NCBI GenBank assembly: GCA_028704555.1
Contig: JAQWFD010000004.1
Coordinates: 81,932 to 145,931 of the forward strand
Length of the DNA: 64,000 nt
From: Desulfobacterales bacterium
GTDB lineage: Bacteria > Desulfobacterota > Desulfobacteria > Desulfobacterales > JAQWFD01
Direction of reading: 5' to 3'
Part shown: positions 10,651 to 19,730 of the stretch, in pieces
Numbering within the stretch: the first letter of the stretch is position 1
How the letters are laid out: every line of letters starts with the position of its first letter
Notes under the pieces: generated by a model
Seen by the model: the letters and a program-made list of their open reading frames with translations, nothing else
What the model was told of the DNA's origin: nothing
Database searches by the model: none
Position numbers and translations under genes: made by a program

Positions 10651-13245
10651 TCAGCTGTGGTCATAATAGCACATGACATGCTGGGATATCAAATCTGCTG
10701 TAAATTTAAGGTTCAGTGCATCAACGTCATAGACTTTCACAATGCTGCCGTAATGACTCTGGGAAGGCACTTTATTTTCAAGCATATTCGGGAGACTGGA
10801 CAGCTGAGGTGAATTGAACCGTACATCCTTGTTTTCCGGAAAAATGGCGATGTAAAATATGCGTGTTTCTACAAGATCCTGGAAAAAATGAGTCCCGAAA
10901 GAAAGTTCAGGCATTAAATTGCCGTCGGCATATGCAATTTCTCCGAGGACAGTCATATGATTAATATCGGAAAAACTGACCGGTACGCCTAATGACGGCG
11001 TCGTCGTTCCCCATCGTCCGGGACCGAGCAGCATCACCGGGCACTGGTCTTTATCCTTGATTTGACGATTCAGCCGCCCGATCAGACGCGCAATATCATA
11101 CTTTTGATTCATGGACAGATCCACATAGCCTGTCGGGTCCACCATGATAATCTGTTTGATATTCCTGGAAATGCTTCCCCCCAGAAAGTTGCCGTTCATT
11201 TCCAGTAAAATGTCCGCTGTCGGGATATGTTCCGGAAATTTCATTTCCTGCACGGAACCAAGTCCTTGAAACGGTCTGCACTGAAGAAGGTTGAGCTTGA
11301 ATTTTCCATCGGAAGTAAAATTCAGGGTAAACTCCGTATCTACCGGGTAATTGTAGACGGCTTCCAGTTTTTTAAGCATCCTTCGCATGACATGAGCAAA
11401 GGGGGTTTGAGACAGGAGTCCGTCAAAATTGATAATCCATGCCTTTTGATCTTTGATGCCCAGTTTTTTTATTGCCCTGTCGGTTTCATAATCCCGGATT
11501 CCCATATACGCCATTTGCAGTTCCGGAGTATCCGACATGAGTTTAAACAGCGACAGGGTTTGAAATGCATTCTCTTTCAGGTTAAGCACATCGACTTCAC
11601 GCTGGCAGAACTTTCTCATGTCGTCCATGCCGGCCAGGGGCCGGCGCAGCGGCTCGTCTAATGCTACCAGCCTTGGATAGTCACCTTCGACACGGTTTAC
11701 CGCGCGCGTGCCAAGCCCTAGTACCAGCCTGAGCATGCCGGCTTCAGGTTCCATGTCTTTTTTCCAGGCAAAGGGATTATAAGAAATGCCGACTCCGGCA
11801 GCATCCGGGAAAAAATAGTCCTGCCGATGAGTGCCGGATACCCGTTGAACCAGCAATGCCATTTGCTCATCGGATTTTTCAAGGCCTCTTTCAAGGCGAT
11901 AGGTCAGGGCGTCTTCATTCATCGTGCTGGCATAAATTCTGCGGACGCAGTCTTCAAAATCGGCATAGCGCTGTTCCGGATTTCGCTGGTTGACGCAGAA
12001 CAGGCTTTCATATTTACCCGCGAACGCATTACCGAATGAATCTTCCAGCAGGCTGCTGGATCTGACAATGATGGGTGATTGACCGAAATATTCCAGAATC
12101 CTCCAGAATTGATCTTTGATTTCATTCGGAAATTCACCGTCCTTCATCTGTTTTTTCAGAATAGCGCCTGCCTTGAAATATCCTTTGTCCGTTTTCTGCT
12201 GCATTCTCAGTTTCCACCAGCCGTTTTGGACCAGATAGCTGTAGAACACATCCGCGCCGACGTAAAATGAATCGTGAGGTTCCAGAAAGTGCTGAAAATT
12301 CATGTCCGGATCAGTGAGCAGAATTTTCCGGGCGACCAGCATTCCGGCTGTTTTTCCTCCGATAAATCCTGACCCGATGAGACGGTTTTTAATGGCCAAC
12401 AGATCCTCGAGAGTAAAGAGGGTTCTGGCCAGCTCAAGCATTCCGGGTTCCCGGCTGATCATGATACGGCAGATCAGGTCGATCATTTTCTGTATTTCTT
12501 CCGCTTCTCCGGGTGATGTCAGCAGGTCTTCCACCTTCAGAAAGAGCCGGTCCCAGTAATCCAGGTGCCGTTTTGAAAGCTTTAAATTGGCGGCCGCCAT
12601 ATCAGAAAACAGCCGGACCGTTTCAACACTGCTGGTAATCGGGATGAACCGGTCCCCGTCTTTGATGCTCGGCAGAAACATCACGGATGAATAACGCTGC
12701 CAGACTTTTAACGGATGAACATGAAATTTTTGATTATAATGATATATATCAATGAAAACCTGAGTGGTTTCTCTGATCCGGGCAACGGTTTTGAATGAGT
12801 GCCGGTTCCTGATGATTGAAAAATAGGCTATGGTATTGAGTTCAAAAAGGTAGGGGCACATGATCATAAAAAAATTGCCGATCATCAGATCGTTTGCCCA
12901 CGATAGCAACAGGTCGGACAGACAGTCGAAAACATAAAACACCTGTTCCCCTTCCTGAGTGATAATATGGTACGCCTGGGTGGAAAACGATTCAAACCCA
13001 TTCTGGGCATCCAGAAAGTAGGTCGTCACATTGTCCTGAGGCGATAGAAGCGGGCTGTGATCGGCAAAACGGATATATATGACTTTCCGGTGATCTTCCA
13101 GTGCGCGTTTGACAAAAAAATCAACTACATATTTGTAATCTTTTATATCGGCGACCTGCCAGACAACATTATCGCCGATACGAAGAAAATCGATAATTTC
13201 GTCCAAGCCTGTCATCCCGGTGCTGAATCGAACCAGTGTCTTCAT
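10651..13245 (-). CDS. PEP/pyruvate-binding domain protein with degenerate KaiC-like N-terminus
   Basis: An 864-residue protein of uncertain role. The central to C-terminal part resembles the nucleotide-binding domain of PEP synthase and PPDK, with GGKTAGM (296) and the phosphate-binding IIVRSSSLLEDS stretch (392-403) and nearby FAGKYES. The phosphohistidine and PEP-domain halves of a true PpsA are missing. The N-terminus reads FSTGMTGLDEII then VVWQV, the opening of KaiC/RadA-type RecA folds, but no Walker A GxxxxGKT follows. This suggests a regulatory phosphotransfer or ATP-grasp protein, not a central metabolic enzyme. It is a single gene with 312 bp to aspS upstream. Confidence 0.65.
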   Translation of the reverse strand: MKTLVRFSTGMTGLDEIIDFLRIGDNVVWQVADIKDYKYVVDFFVKRALEDHRKVIYIRFADHSPLLSPQDNVTTYFLDAQNGFESFSTQAYHIITQEGEQVFYVFDCLSDLLLSWANDLMIGNFFMIMCPYLFELNTIAYFSIIRNRHSFKTVARIRETTQVFIDIYHYNQKFHVHPLKVWQRYSSVMFLPSIKDGDRFIPITSSVETVRLFSDMAAANLKLSKRHLDYWDRLFLKVEDLLTSPGEAEEIQKMIDLICRIMISREPGMLELARTLFTLEDLLAIKNRLIGSGFIGGKTAGMLVARKILLTDPDMNFQHFLEPHDSFYVGADVFYSYLVQNGWWKLRMQQKTDKGYFKAGAILKKQMKDGEFPNEIKDQFWRILEYFGQSPIIVRSSSLLEDSFGNAFAGKYESLFCVNQRNPEQRYADFEDCVRRIYASTMNEDALTYRLERGLEKSDEQMALLVQRVSGTHRQDYFFPDAAGVGISYNPFAWKKDMEPEAGMLRLVLGLGTRAVNRVEGDYPRLVALDEPLRRPLAGMDDMRKFCQREVDVLNLKENAFQTLSLFKLMSDTPELQMAYMGIRDYETDRAIKKLGIKDQKAWIINFDGLLSQTPFAHVMRRMLKKLEAVYNYPVDTEFTLNFTSDGKFKLNLLQCRPFQGLGSVQEMKFPEHIPTADILLEMNGNFLGGSISRNIKQIIMVDPTGYVDLSMNQKYDIARLIGRLNRQIKDKDQCPVMLLGPGRWGTTTPSLGVPVSFSDINHMTVLGEIAYADGNLMPELSFGTHFFQDLVETRIFYIAIFPENKDVRFNSPQLSSLPNMLENKVPSQSHYGSIVKVYDVDALNLKFTADLISQHVMCYYDHS

Positions 13246-13491
13246 ATCCGCCTCCGGAGCTGTGTTAAATCCAGATCAAAATACACTTACAACCCATCAA
13301 CATGGTCTGTTGTGTCAGAAATGAGTTAAATGGATATCGTGGACAAACCCATGTTACCAGACAGGTCGATTATCTCAGATACGATCGTATCAATCAATGA
13401 AAAGCTTGAAGACATCATCGATGACACCAACTGGGTTCGAAGGGGCATCAAGAGATCGTGAAAAAGGCGTGAGAAAAGAAATAAGCGGATT

Positions 13492-13534
13492 GAATCGGGT
13501 TTACCTGATCGTCAACGGCAGGAAAACCCGATTC
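13492..13534 (-). terminator. Strong hairpin downstream of aspS
   Basis: GAATCGGGTTTACCTG at 13492 is repeated inverted up to 13534, with one mismatch and an 11-nt loop, 25 bp past the aspS stop. There is no clear T tract on either side, so it may be a terminator, an mRNA 3' stabiliser or a protein site. The rest of 13246-13558 holds no recognisable gene. Confidence 0.5.
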
Positions 13535-13558
13535 AAAAATTCGGCCGATACCCTCAAG

Positions 13559-15385
13559 TTATGCGGATTTGAGGTATTTTTTTTGCAGATTAAGCAATCC
13601 CAGCTCGGCAAGCTGTTCCCGATCCACTGTCGAGGGCGCCTGTGTCAATGGGCAGTAAGCGCTTCGGTTTTTCGGAAATGCGATGACTTCCCGGATAGAT
13701 TCGGTTCCGATAATCATGGCGGTGACACGGTCCAGACCCAGTGCGATACCCCCATGAGGCGGTGCGCCATATTCAAATGCCCGGAGGAAGAAGCCGAATT
13801 TTTTTTCTATTTCTGCTTCGGTAAGACCGAGTGCCTGAAAAATTTTATGCTGAAGATCCCGGTTGTTGATTCGAATACTTCCACCGCCGAGTTCTTCCCC
13901 GTTCATTACTAAATCGTATGTACGGGATTGAAGCGTTAAAAGTTCATCCCGATTTTCGGGATTGAAATCGGTTCGATCCGGTGCCGTAAACGGATGGTGA
14001 TTGGATGTAATTTGTCCGTCACTCAACCCGAAGAGTGGAAAATCGGTTACCCATACCGGACAATACCGGTTTTTCGGAATAAGCGCCAGCCGGTCTGCCA
14101 GATGAAGGCGAAGAAGGCCCAGCGCGGAGGTGACCACTTCGTAAGAGGTGTCTGCCAATATTAAAATGACATCTCCGTTTTCAGCATCGAACCGGTCCAT
14201 AATTCCCCGGCGTTCCTCTTCGCTGAAAAACTGCACGATATTGGATTCCAGGCTGTTGTCCACTACCCGCATCCAGGTCATGCCCTTTGCCCCAAAGCCC
14301 GGCACAATCTGTTTGGCATACTCATTTTGCAGCACGTTTTTGCTTAAATTATCGGATTGCCCCTTTGCATTGATGCCTTTGATGCAACCGCCCCGCTGCA
14401 CAATAGTCTTGAAAATACCATATTCTGTATTCGTAAAAATATCGGTTGCGTCCACAAATTTCAATCCGAAGCGAAGATCCGGCCGGTCCGATCCGGTGCT
14501 GTCCATGGCTTCCTGCCATGTCATTCGCGGAAAGGGTCTGGGAAGCGTAATGCCGCCGATCTCAAACATGCGGACGGCAAGCTCTTCAAACTGTTCATAG
14601 ATAAATGTTTCATCAATGAAAGAGGCTTCCACATCCATCTGGGTGAATTCCGGCTGGCGGTTCGGACGAAGATCTTCGTCGCGAAAACAGCGTGTAATCT
14701 GGTAATATCGCTCAAATCCGCTGACCATCAAAAGCTGTTTGAACATTTGAGGCGACTGTGGCAGGGCGTAGAACTGCCCGGGGTGAACCCTGCTGGGCAC
14801 CAGGTAATCGCGAGCCCCTTCCGGGGTCGTTTTGGTCAGCATCGGTGTTTCAATTTCAATAAAGCCGCTTTCATCCAGAAACGTCCGGATGCATCTGTTA
14901 ATCTGGTGCCGTTTGAAAAAATTATCCTGCATGGACGGTCGTCTCAGGTCCAGATACCGGTACGTGAGCCTTAAGTCCTCTGAAACCGATTCCATGCTGC
15001 ATGCGCTCGAGCCGGAAATCATGGCCTTTTCCGATATGGGAAAAGGAAGTGCTTTGGATGGGTTTAACAGGGTAAAATCAGAAACGACAATTTCGATGTC
15101 TCCGGTTTTGATATTGGGGTTTTCAGTGCCGGGTTCACGATTGATCACCTGGCCGGTGACGGCAATGCAGAATTCATTTCGCAGTGTGGCCGCATCCCTG
15201 CACAACTGAGCGGAAGTATGGCCGGGACTGAAAACGATCTGCACAATGCCGCTTCTGTCCCGTAAATGAATAAAAAGGACTTCGCCGTGGTTTCTGAACG
15301 CATCCACCCATCCGCTCAGATGGATCTGACGGCCGGTATCGGACAGACGCAGTTCTCCACAGTAAGATCGGCATTTATATGTCAT
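13559..15385 (-). CDS. aspS: Aspartyl-tRNA synthetase
   Basis: Class II aminoacyl-tRNA synthetase of 608 residues, the usual length of the bacterial form with an inserted GAD domain. An N-terminal OB-fold anticodon domain (HLSGWVDAFRNHGEVLFIHLRD) is followed by motif 2 (FRDEDLRPNRQPEFTQMD) and motif 3 near the C-terminus (GIALGLDRVTAMI). The ATG at 15385 has AAAGGA about 9 nt upstream. Whether it charges tRNA-Asn as well cannot be read from the sequence here. A strong hairpin follows the stop. Confidence 0.97.
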   Translation of the reverse strand: MTYKCRSYCGELRLSDTGRQIHLSGWVDAFRNHGEVLFIHLRDRSGIVQIVFSPGHTSAQLCRDAATLRNEFCIAVTGQVINREPGTENPNIKTGDIEIVVSDFTLLNPSKALPFPISEKAMISGSSACSMESVSEDLRLTYRYLDLRRPSMQDNFFKRHQINRCIRTFLDESGFIEIETPMLTKTTPEGARDYLVPSRVHPGQFYALPQSPQMFKQLLMVSGFERYYQITRCFRDEDLRPNRQPEFTQMDVEASFIDETFIYEQFEELAVRMFEIGGITLPRPFPRMTWQEAMDSTGSDRPDLRFGLKFVDATDIFTNTEYGIFKTIVQRGGCIKGINAKGQSDNLSKNVLQNEYAKQIVPGFGAKGMTWMRVVDNSLESNIVQFFSEEERRGIMDRFDAENGDVILILADTSYEVVTSALGLLRLHLADRLALIPKNRYCPVWVTDFPLFGLSDGQITSNHHPFTAPDRTDFNPENRDELLTLQSRTYDLVMNGEELGGGSIRINNRDLQHKIFQALGLTEAEIEKKFGFFLRAFEYGAPPHGGIALGLDRVTAMIIGTESIREVIAFPKNRSAYCPLTQAPSTVDREQLAELGLLNLQKKYLKSA

Positions 15386-15689
15386 GGGATGGTAATTCCT
15401 TTCTGGCTGTTGTAACGGAGCCTAATGTGATCCGAATTCATGTACGGCCTGCAAAGCTCACCCGGCCTGTGAATTTTACCCGGATTGACGTGCTCCAGAT
15501 CAATTATAAATCAGGTTATATTTACAGACAAATTTTAAAAAATCAAGGATTAAGAATTTCAGTAAACATCCATTTTGGGAGGGAGCGTTTTTTGTAAATT
15601 GGAAGGTCTTCGTTTTTAACAAGCGGGAGGGATTAAATCGAAAATATTTTCTTTTTTTGACGCCCTCCCCATATTTCGATGAGTTTTAC

Positions 15690-15718
15690 TTGACACAATG
15701 CCGTACTTTACTTAATAA
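15690..15718 (+). promoter_or_regulatory. Near-consensus sigma-70 promoter
   Basis: TTGACA at 15690-15695, a 17-bp spacer, then TAATAA at 15713-15718. Transcription would start near 15725, about 90 bp before the repeat element at 15814 and 470 bp before the CBS-ACT gene. It is either the promoter of that gene with a long leader or of a separate RNA. Confidence 0.6.
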
Positions 15719-15813
15719 GTTACAAAGGTAATCATTTAAAAACGACAAGCCGTATTGTTTTGGACACATGAGCCATCATGAAATCAAAATCAAGTCTGGA
15801 AAGAAAAAAATTT

Positions 15814-16012
15814 AAATCAGCGTCCTGCGGTTGGCCTGAGGAGCGCTATCGCTGGAGGAGCACTTCGTTTGGAACAAAATGCAAAATACTTTTATCTTAT
15901 AATATCCTTAATGGAGCGAAGCTCACGTCCCTCAAGCACAGCGTCCCTCAATCTGTAACCTGCGGATAAAATTAGTCGAAAAGCAGGAAATTCTTATCCT
16001 GTCAAGTTAAAG
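15814..16012 (+). repeat. 200-bp dispersed element, copy 1 (possible structured RNA)
   Basis: It aligns end to end with 33847-34052 in the same orientation. Shared blocks include AAATCAGCGTCCTGCG, GCTATCGCTGGAGGA, TTTTATCTTAT, CCCTCAAGC and CTGTAACCTGC. Predicted hairpins include AGCG-CTAT-CGCT (common to both) and GAGC-GAA-GCTC, whose counterpart in the other copy is a differently paired GGAGG/CCTTCC stem. A 63-codon frame across it (15778-15969) has no family features. The rest of 15386-16197 holds no recognised gene. Confidence 0.6.
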
Positions 16013-16197
16013 GCGTCGAGAATTTCCAGGGAAGAGGCATGCTTGTGTACGCTGCAGTGAACACGGCATGAAGCACAACGCATATGAATTTTTGCAGCAC
16101 CGTCAAACTTGAAATTTGAATTACCCCTACATTTTCAGAACGTATTCAACAGATTTATCACCAAAGTTGTTTTCAGTCTATAAAAGGAGATGATGTC

Positions 16198-16875
16198 ATG
16201 TACGTTGGCCGAGTAATGCATACCGATCTTGTTACGGTGCCGCCAAACACCCCGCTGGGTGATGCAAGGGAAATCATCAAGGACAAACGCATAGATCATT
16301 TGCTGGTTGTCGACAAGTCAAAAGGTCTGGTCGGCCTTGTCTCGGACAGAGACTTGAAACAAAGCTGGGCGTCGCCCGCCACCACATTGAGCACACATGA
16401 ACTGAGCTACCTTCTTGACAAAATCACCGTAGATATGATCATGGTTAAAAAAATCATCACGGTCACCCCGGACACGACCATTGAACGGGCCGCCCTGATC
16501 ATGCAGGAGAATCGAATCGGCTCTCTGCCGGTTATCGATCACGACAAAAAGCTTGTCGGCATTATCACCACGACTAACGTTTTAGAAGTGCTGCTGGAAG
16601 CTCTTGGCATTGGAACAGACAGCAAACGGTTTATTGTACTGGTTAAAGACCGGATCGGATCCATAGCTGAAGTGGCAAGGATTCTCAAAGAGCAGGGAAT
16701 TAATATCCTGAGTCTGGTCAGCTGGCCTGAAAAAAACTACCCCGACGTGTACCAGTTAGTCATGAGGGTCCCGGCTGAAGATGACGAAAAAGCGATATCA
16801 TCGTTAATAAAAAACGGTTTTCCGGTAATTACCGAATATGTTAAAGATCATGGCCCGTTCATCAAAGCCATATAG
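16198..16875 (+). CDS. CBS-pair and ACT domain protein (AcuB-like)
   Basis: A cytoplasmic 225-residue sensor-type protein. Two CBS motifs (about residues 1-60 and 75-135, each with a DHLLVVD- or GSLPVID-like strand and GLVSDRD / GIITTTN) form an adenine-nucleotide-binding module. An ACT domain (about 140-215) starts RFIVLVKDRIGSIAEVARIL and could bind an amino acid. The architecture matches AcuB-type regulators, whose biochemical role is poorly known. The ATG at 16198 follows AAAGGAGATG. It is probably monocistronic. Confidence 0.85.
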   Translation: MYVGRVMHTDLVTVPPNTPLGDAREIIKDKRIDHLLVVDKSKGLVGLVSDRDLKQSWASPATTLSTHELSYLLDKITVDMIMVKKIITVTPDTTIERAALIMQENRIGSLPVIDHDKKLVGIITTTNVLEVLLEALGIGTDSKRFIVLVKDRIGSIAEVARILKEQGINILSLVSWPEKNYPDVYQLVMRVPAEDDEKAISSLIKNGFPVITEYVKDHGPFIKAI

Positions 16876-17053
16876 GCTTATCAGTCGTGAGTCGTGAGTC
16901 TTCGGTCGTGAGAAGTTCTGCTGATATCCGCCTTCAGGATATTACGGCATGAAGTTTTTTTCTTTTCGGCTGCCGCCTATCTGCCACTGAACAAGACAGC
17001 CCTGGCCTGATATCCCTCTGCCGGAATCTGCCAAAGACACGTTAAGGGCCTGT

Positions 17054-17821
17054 ATGGATAATTTTTCAATAGAGGAAAAAGATGCTCAGCTGTTGCTGAA
17101 AGTAAAGGGCAGGCAATCTCTTTCCAGACGACACCGGCATATGTGGCGAATCAGGCCGACAGTTCTGGTCCTGTGCCTTATGGTGCTGTTGATATATTCC
17201 GGATATCTGTTCTATCCCTCTATGGCGTTTAACGATAACGGACAATGGGTATCGACCCCGGAGAATTCAGACGGCAATGAAAAAACCCCGGATAAACTTT
17301 ATCAGGAACCCATATCAGAAACGGCCACTGCGACAATACCGGTCTGCCGGTCTGGCGATGCTGTAAAAACAGGCACTTTCAGCTCAGAGCCGCCTTCAAT
17401 TCCAAGCAACCGGACTGACCCGGCTCAGATCAGCCGTCCGGTTGCAGCCGGCTCCCGGATATCAGAGCCTTTAGCGCAATCTTCCGCAAACAGTTTAAAA
17501 ATCACCCGGACCGTCGTCTGCAACGCAATCAGAGACCATCAGTTCATCGGGGAAAAGCACACGTTTTCCATTAAAAAAGACCGCAAAGCTTGTGTCTGGA
17601 TGGAAGTGAATTCCAAAAATATTCCCCGTACGCTGACCCACATTTATTACCGAAATGGGACAAAGTACTGTGATGTGCCGTTAGCCGTCAGATATTCCAG
17701 AACGAGAACATGGAGCTGTATTACGCTTCGCAGACCGGATTATACCGGATTCTGGTCGGTAGAAATCACTGATGAAACCGGTCGTGTCTTAAACCGCGTT
17801 GAATTTGAAGTCATTCCCTGA
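17054..17821 (+). CDS. DUF2914 membrane-anchored protein
   Basis: A 255-residue protein with one membrane segment at about 31-52 (VLVLCLMVLLIYSGYLF), a low-complexity Pro/Ser/Thr linker, and a C-terminal domain from about 155. That domain has the DUF2914 pattern: Val-Cys start, VWMEV, HIYY, RTWSC and GFWSVEITDETG. The N-terminus is cytoplasmic and the domain probably lies outside the membrane. The function of DUF2914 is unknown to me. It is convergent with the DnaJ-like gene, 26 bp away. Confidence 0.7.
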   Translation: MDNFSIEEKDAQLLLKVKGRQSLSRRHRHMWRIRPTVLVLCLMVLLIYSGYLFYPSMAFNDNGQWVSTPENSDGNEKTPDKLYQEPISETATATIPVCRSGDAVKTGTFSSEPPSIPSNRTDPAQISRPVAAGSRISEPLAQSSANSLKITRTVVCNAIRDHQFIGEKHTFSIKKDRKACVWMEVNSKNIPRTLTHIYYRNGTKYCDVPLAVRYSRTRTWSCITLRRPDYTGFWSVEITDETGRVLNRVEFEVIP

Positions 17822-17847
17822 ATTGCGAGAGCGCCTGCACGACAAGG

Positions 17848-18522
17848 TTATCGGTACTTGCCGATCCCCTTGACCCGACCGACAGGGCTGACGGGGCTGA
17901 CGGGTTCTGAATCGACGATACCGGTGCGGGTTCTGACATATCGGTGCTTCCGCAACGATCTCATACCCGGCGGCCTACCCGTCTGAAAATTTGGTTGACC
18001 GGATCGGAGTTCACCGTACCGGCCGGTTCCCGACTGCAGTTTCCCTTTCAGGATTTCCCTGAATCCGCGATCATCGAATTGACGCATCGAGTCGCGGTGA
18101 CCGGAATTTTGTCGGGTGTTACAACTCCGTTTTTTCCCCGGACCGGTTGACAGCCGTGCCTTTTTTCCCATTTCCCGTGAAGCAAATATCCGATCCAGAA
18201 CGTTGATCAAAAAAGAAAACAGGTGCTTGATAAAATGGCCGGGTTGCCGTTTTTCGCGAAATGGTAAAAATTCGCTTTGAAAATGTCCCCCGTTCAGGTT
18301 TGACGATATTTCAGACTTCCGGGCATTGATAGCTTGTTGAATGGCATGATAGGCAATATTGATATCTTTTAATTTTTCCTCGGCATTTTTTTTCAAATCC
18401 GGGTCATTTACGAACTGATCCGGATGCCAGGATTTTACCATACTTTTGTATGCCTGCTTGGCATCCTCAATCGATGCATCCTGATCAAGTCCCAATATGG
18501 CATAGTAAAAATCATTATTCAT
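17848..18522 (-). CDS. J-domain protein
   Basis: A 224-residue protein with an N-terminal J-domain (about residues 1-65) holding the HPD tripeptide (SWHPDQF), so it should stimulate a DnaK partner. It lacks the G/F, zinc-finger and C-terminal domains of true DnaJ. The rest is basic, rich in Arg and Gly, and looks disordered. I chose the ATG at 18522 (MNNDFYY); an in-frame TTG lies six codons upstream. No dnaK is near. Confidence 0.8.
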   Translation of the reverse strand: MNNDFYYAILGLDQDASIEDAKQAYKSMVKSWHPDQFVNDPDLKKNAEEKLKDINIAYHAIQQAINARKSEISSNLNGGHFQSEFLPFREKRQPGHFIKHLFSFLINVLDRIFASREMGKKARLSTGPGKKRSCNTRQNSGHRDSMRQFDDRGFREILKGKLQSGTGRYGELRSGQPNFQTGRPPGMRSLRKHRYVRTRTGIVDSEPVSPVSPVGRVKGIGKYR

Positions 18523-18847
18523 GTCAGAATTCTCTCTCAAGCTCCCGGATCATGGTGTCGAAGGGGTGAGGCTTAACCCTCAATTTCGGTTATCATAAGC
18601 CATTCGAAGGATAAGATACATAAAAAAAGTCCAATCCGATTGATATTGTTATCCATATTCAAACCTTATCCGCAATAGCAGCCAATTACCACAGCCTTCC
18701 GGAATAACCGCTGACTGAGGCGTTTGGCAGGCACTGCCCTCATTCAGCTTGACGGTACCAGAAAAGACGATGTATTTTTAAACGTGGAACTGAAGAATTT
18801 CAGACCGATGCATCCTGTCAGTTGCCTGATATACACAAGGTGGAACA
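18523..18847. other. Divergent intergenic spacer
   Basis: This is about 325 bp between the start of the J-domain gene (minus) and the start of the UspA gene (plus), so it should hold both promoters. I see no strong consensus boxes and no gene. Confidence 0.4.
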
Positions 18848-19273
18848 ATGATCCGATTAAACAAAATTTTAACCCCGGTAGACGGCTCCGATCATTCCAT
18901 GCGAGCTGCCAGATATGCAGCGGCACTCGCCGGGATAGTTGATGCGGAGATCATCCTGGTTCACTGCCACAAGCCCTTTCCGGTAATTCTGGGAGAACCC
19001 TATTACCAGAAGGCTGTAATTGCCATTCTGGAAAAATCAAATGAAATGCTGGAACCCTTCCGCCAGCTTTACCTGGAACATAATCTCCGGTTTTCGGAAA
19101 GAATTCTTGAAGAACCCGCGGGAAAAGCCATCGCTGAAGTTTCCGAGATCGAACATTGTGACCTGATCATCATGGGTTCACGGGGCCAGTCAGATCTGAA
19201 GGGGCTGGTAATAGGCAGCGTGGCACATCGGGTATTGCACTCGGTGACATGCCCTGTTCTTATTGTTCGCTGA
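18848..19273 (+). CDS. Universal stress protein, UspA family
   Basis: A 141-residue single-domain Usp. The N-terminal strand is ILTPVDGSDHSMRAARYA, and the ATP-binding signature near the C-terminus reads MGSRGQSDLKGLVIGSVAHRV, the G-2x-G-9x-G pattern of ATP-binding members. The ATG at 18848 follows AAGGTGGAACA. The gene is monocistronic, with a palindromic mobile element 41 bp past its stop. Confidence 0.9.
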   Translation: MIRLNKILTPVDGSDHSMRAARYAAALAGIVDAEIILVHCHKPFPVILGEPYYQKAVIAILEKSNEMLEPFRQLYLEHNLRFSERILEEPAGKAIAEVSEIEHCDLIIMGSRGQSDLKGLVIGSVAHRVLHSVTCPVLIVR

Positions 19274-19314
19274 TTCAGGGGAAAAAATTTAAGGGAACAG
19301 GAAAATGAATTTCC

Positions 19315-19462
19315 GGGCTTGATCATAACTGCGGCCATATTTTGCTGTGCGTAGCCTCTGCGTCCCGCCGGTTGCCGGCGTACGACATGGCGCGATCCGG
19401 GGGATGCCGGCAATGGGCGGGACGGACCCCGTGACATGGTGGCCGCCGTTATGATCAAGCCC
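19315..19462. mobile_element. Inverted-repeat MITE, copy 1
   Basis: A 148-bp element with terminal inverted repeats opening GGGCTTGATCATAAC and closing with its complement. Inside are GC-rich inner arms (GTCCCGCC..TTGCCGGC and its complement). Flanking octamers are GAATTTCC and GAATTTTT, an imperfect direct repeat (6 of 8). It sits between the convergent usp and hpf genes. No protein is encoded; short frames are palindrome artefacts. Confidence 0.85.
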
Positions 19463-19512
19463 GAATTTTTCCGCCCGTCCACTCGAGACATGTGAAACGC
19501 CGTAAAAAAACA

Positions 19513-19589
19513 ATCCGCAGATTACCCAATTCGGCACAGATCAATTAAAGGGGGTATTACGTCTGCGACAATCTGCGTAATCTGCGGAT
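19513..19589. repeat. 13-bp inverted repeat between convergent genes
   Basis: ATCCGCAGATTAC at 19513-19525 recurs inverted at 19577-19589, with a 51-nt loop. It lies between the mobile element and the 3' end of the hpf-csd gene. It could be a bidirectional terminator or a remnant repeat; there is no direct T tract. Confidence 0.45.
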
Positions 19590-19730
19590 CAGAATCTGAT
19601 TAATCGGTGTTCTTTTTGACCGCCTGAGATCAAAGGCTTTTTTTGCCATAAAAAACACGAAACGAAGAATTCAAAAACTAAAGCAAAAGGGGGACGTACC
19701 GCTGAAGGCCTCATCCCCCCTTTTTTAATA

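Noticed and set aside
13425..13450. Possible tRNA T-loop (GGGTTCGAAGG)
   Set aside because: No acceptor stem, D-arm or anticodon arm can be folded around it.
13397..13912. 171-codon plus-strand frame
   Set aside because: It overlaps the 3' end of aspS on the other strand and spans the hairpin; no family features.
19289..19537. Open frames of 60-140 codons on both strands inside the MITE copies (also at 21399-21815, 30187-30390, 33440-33710, 42360-42588)
   Set aside because: Near-identical peptides arise from the palindromic arms in several frames, with no ribosome sites; they are artefacts of the repeats.
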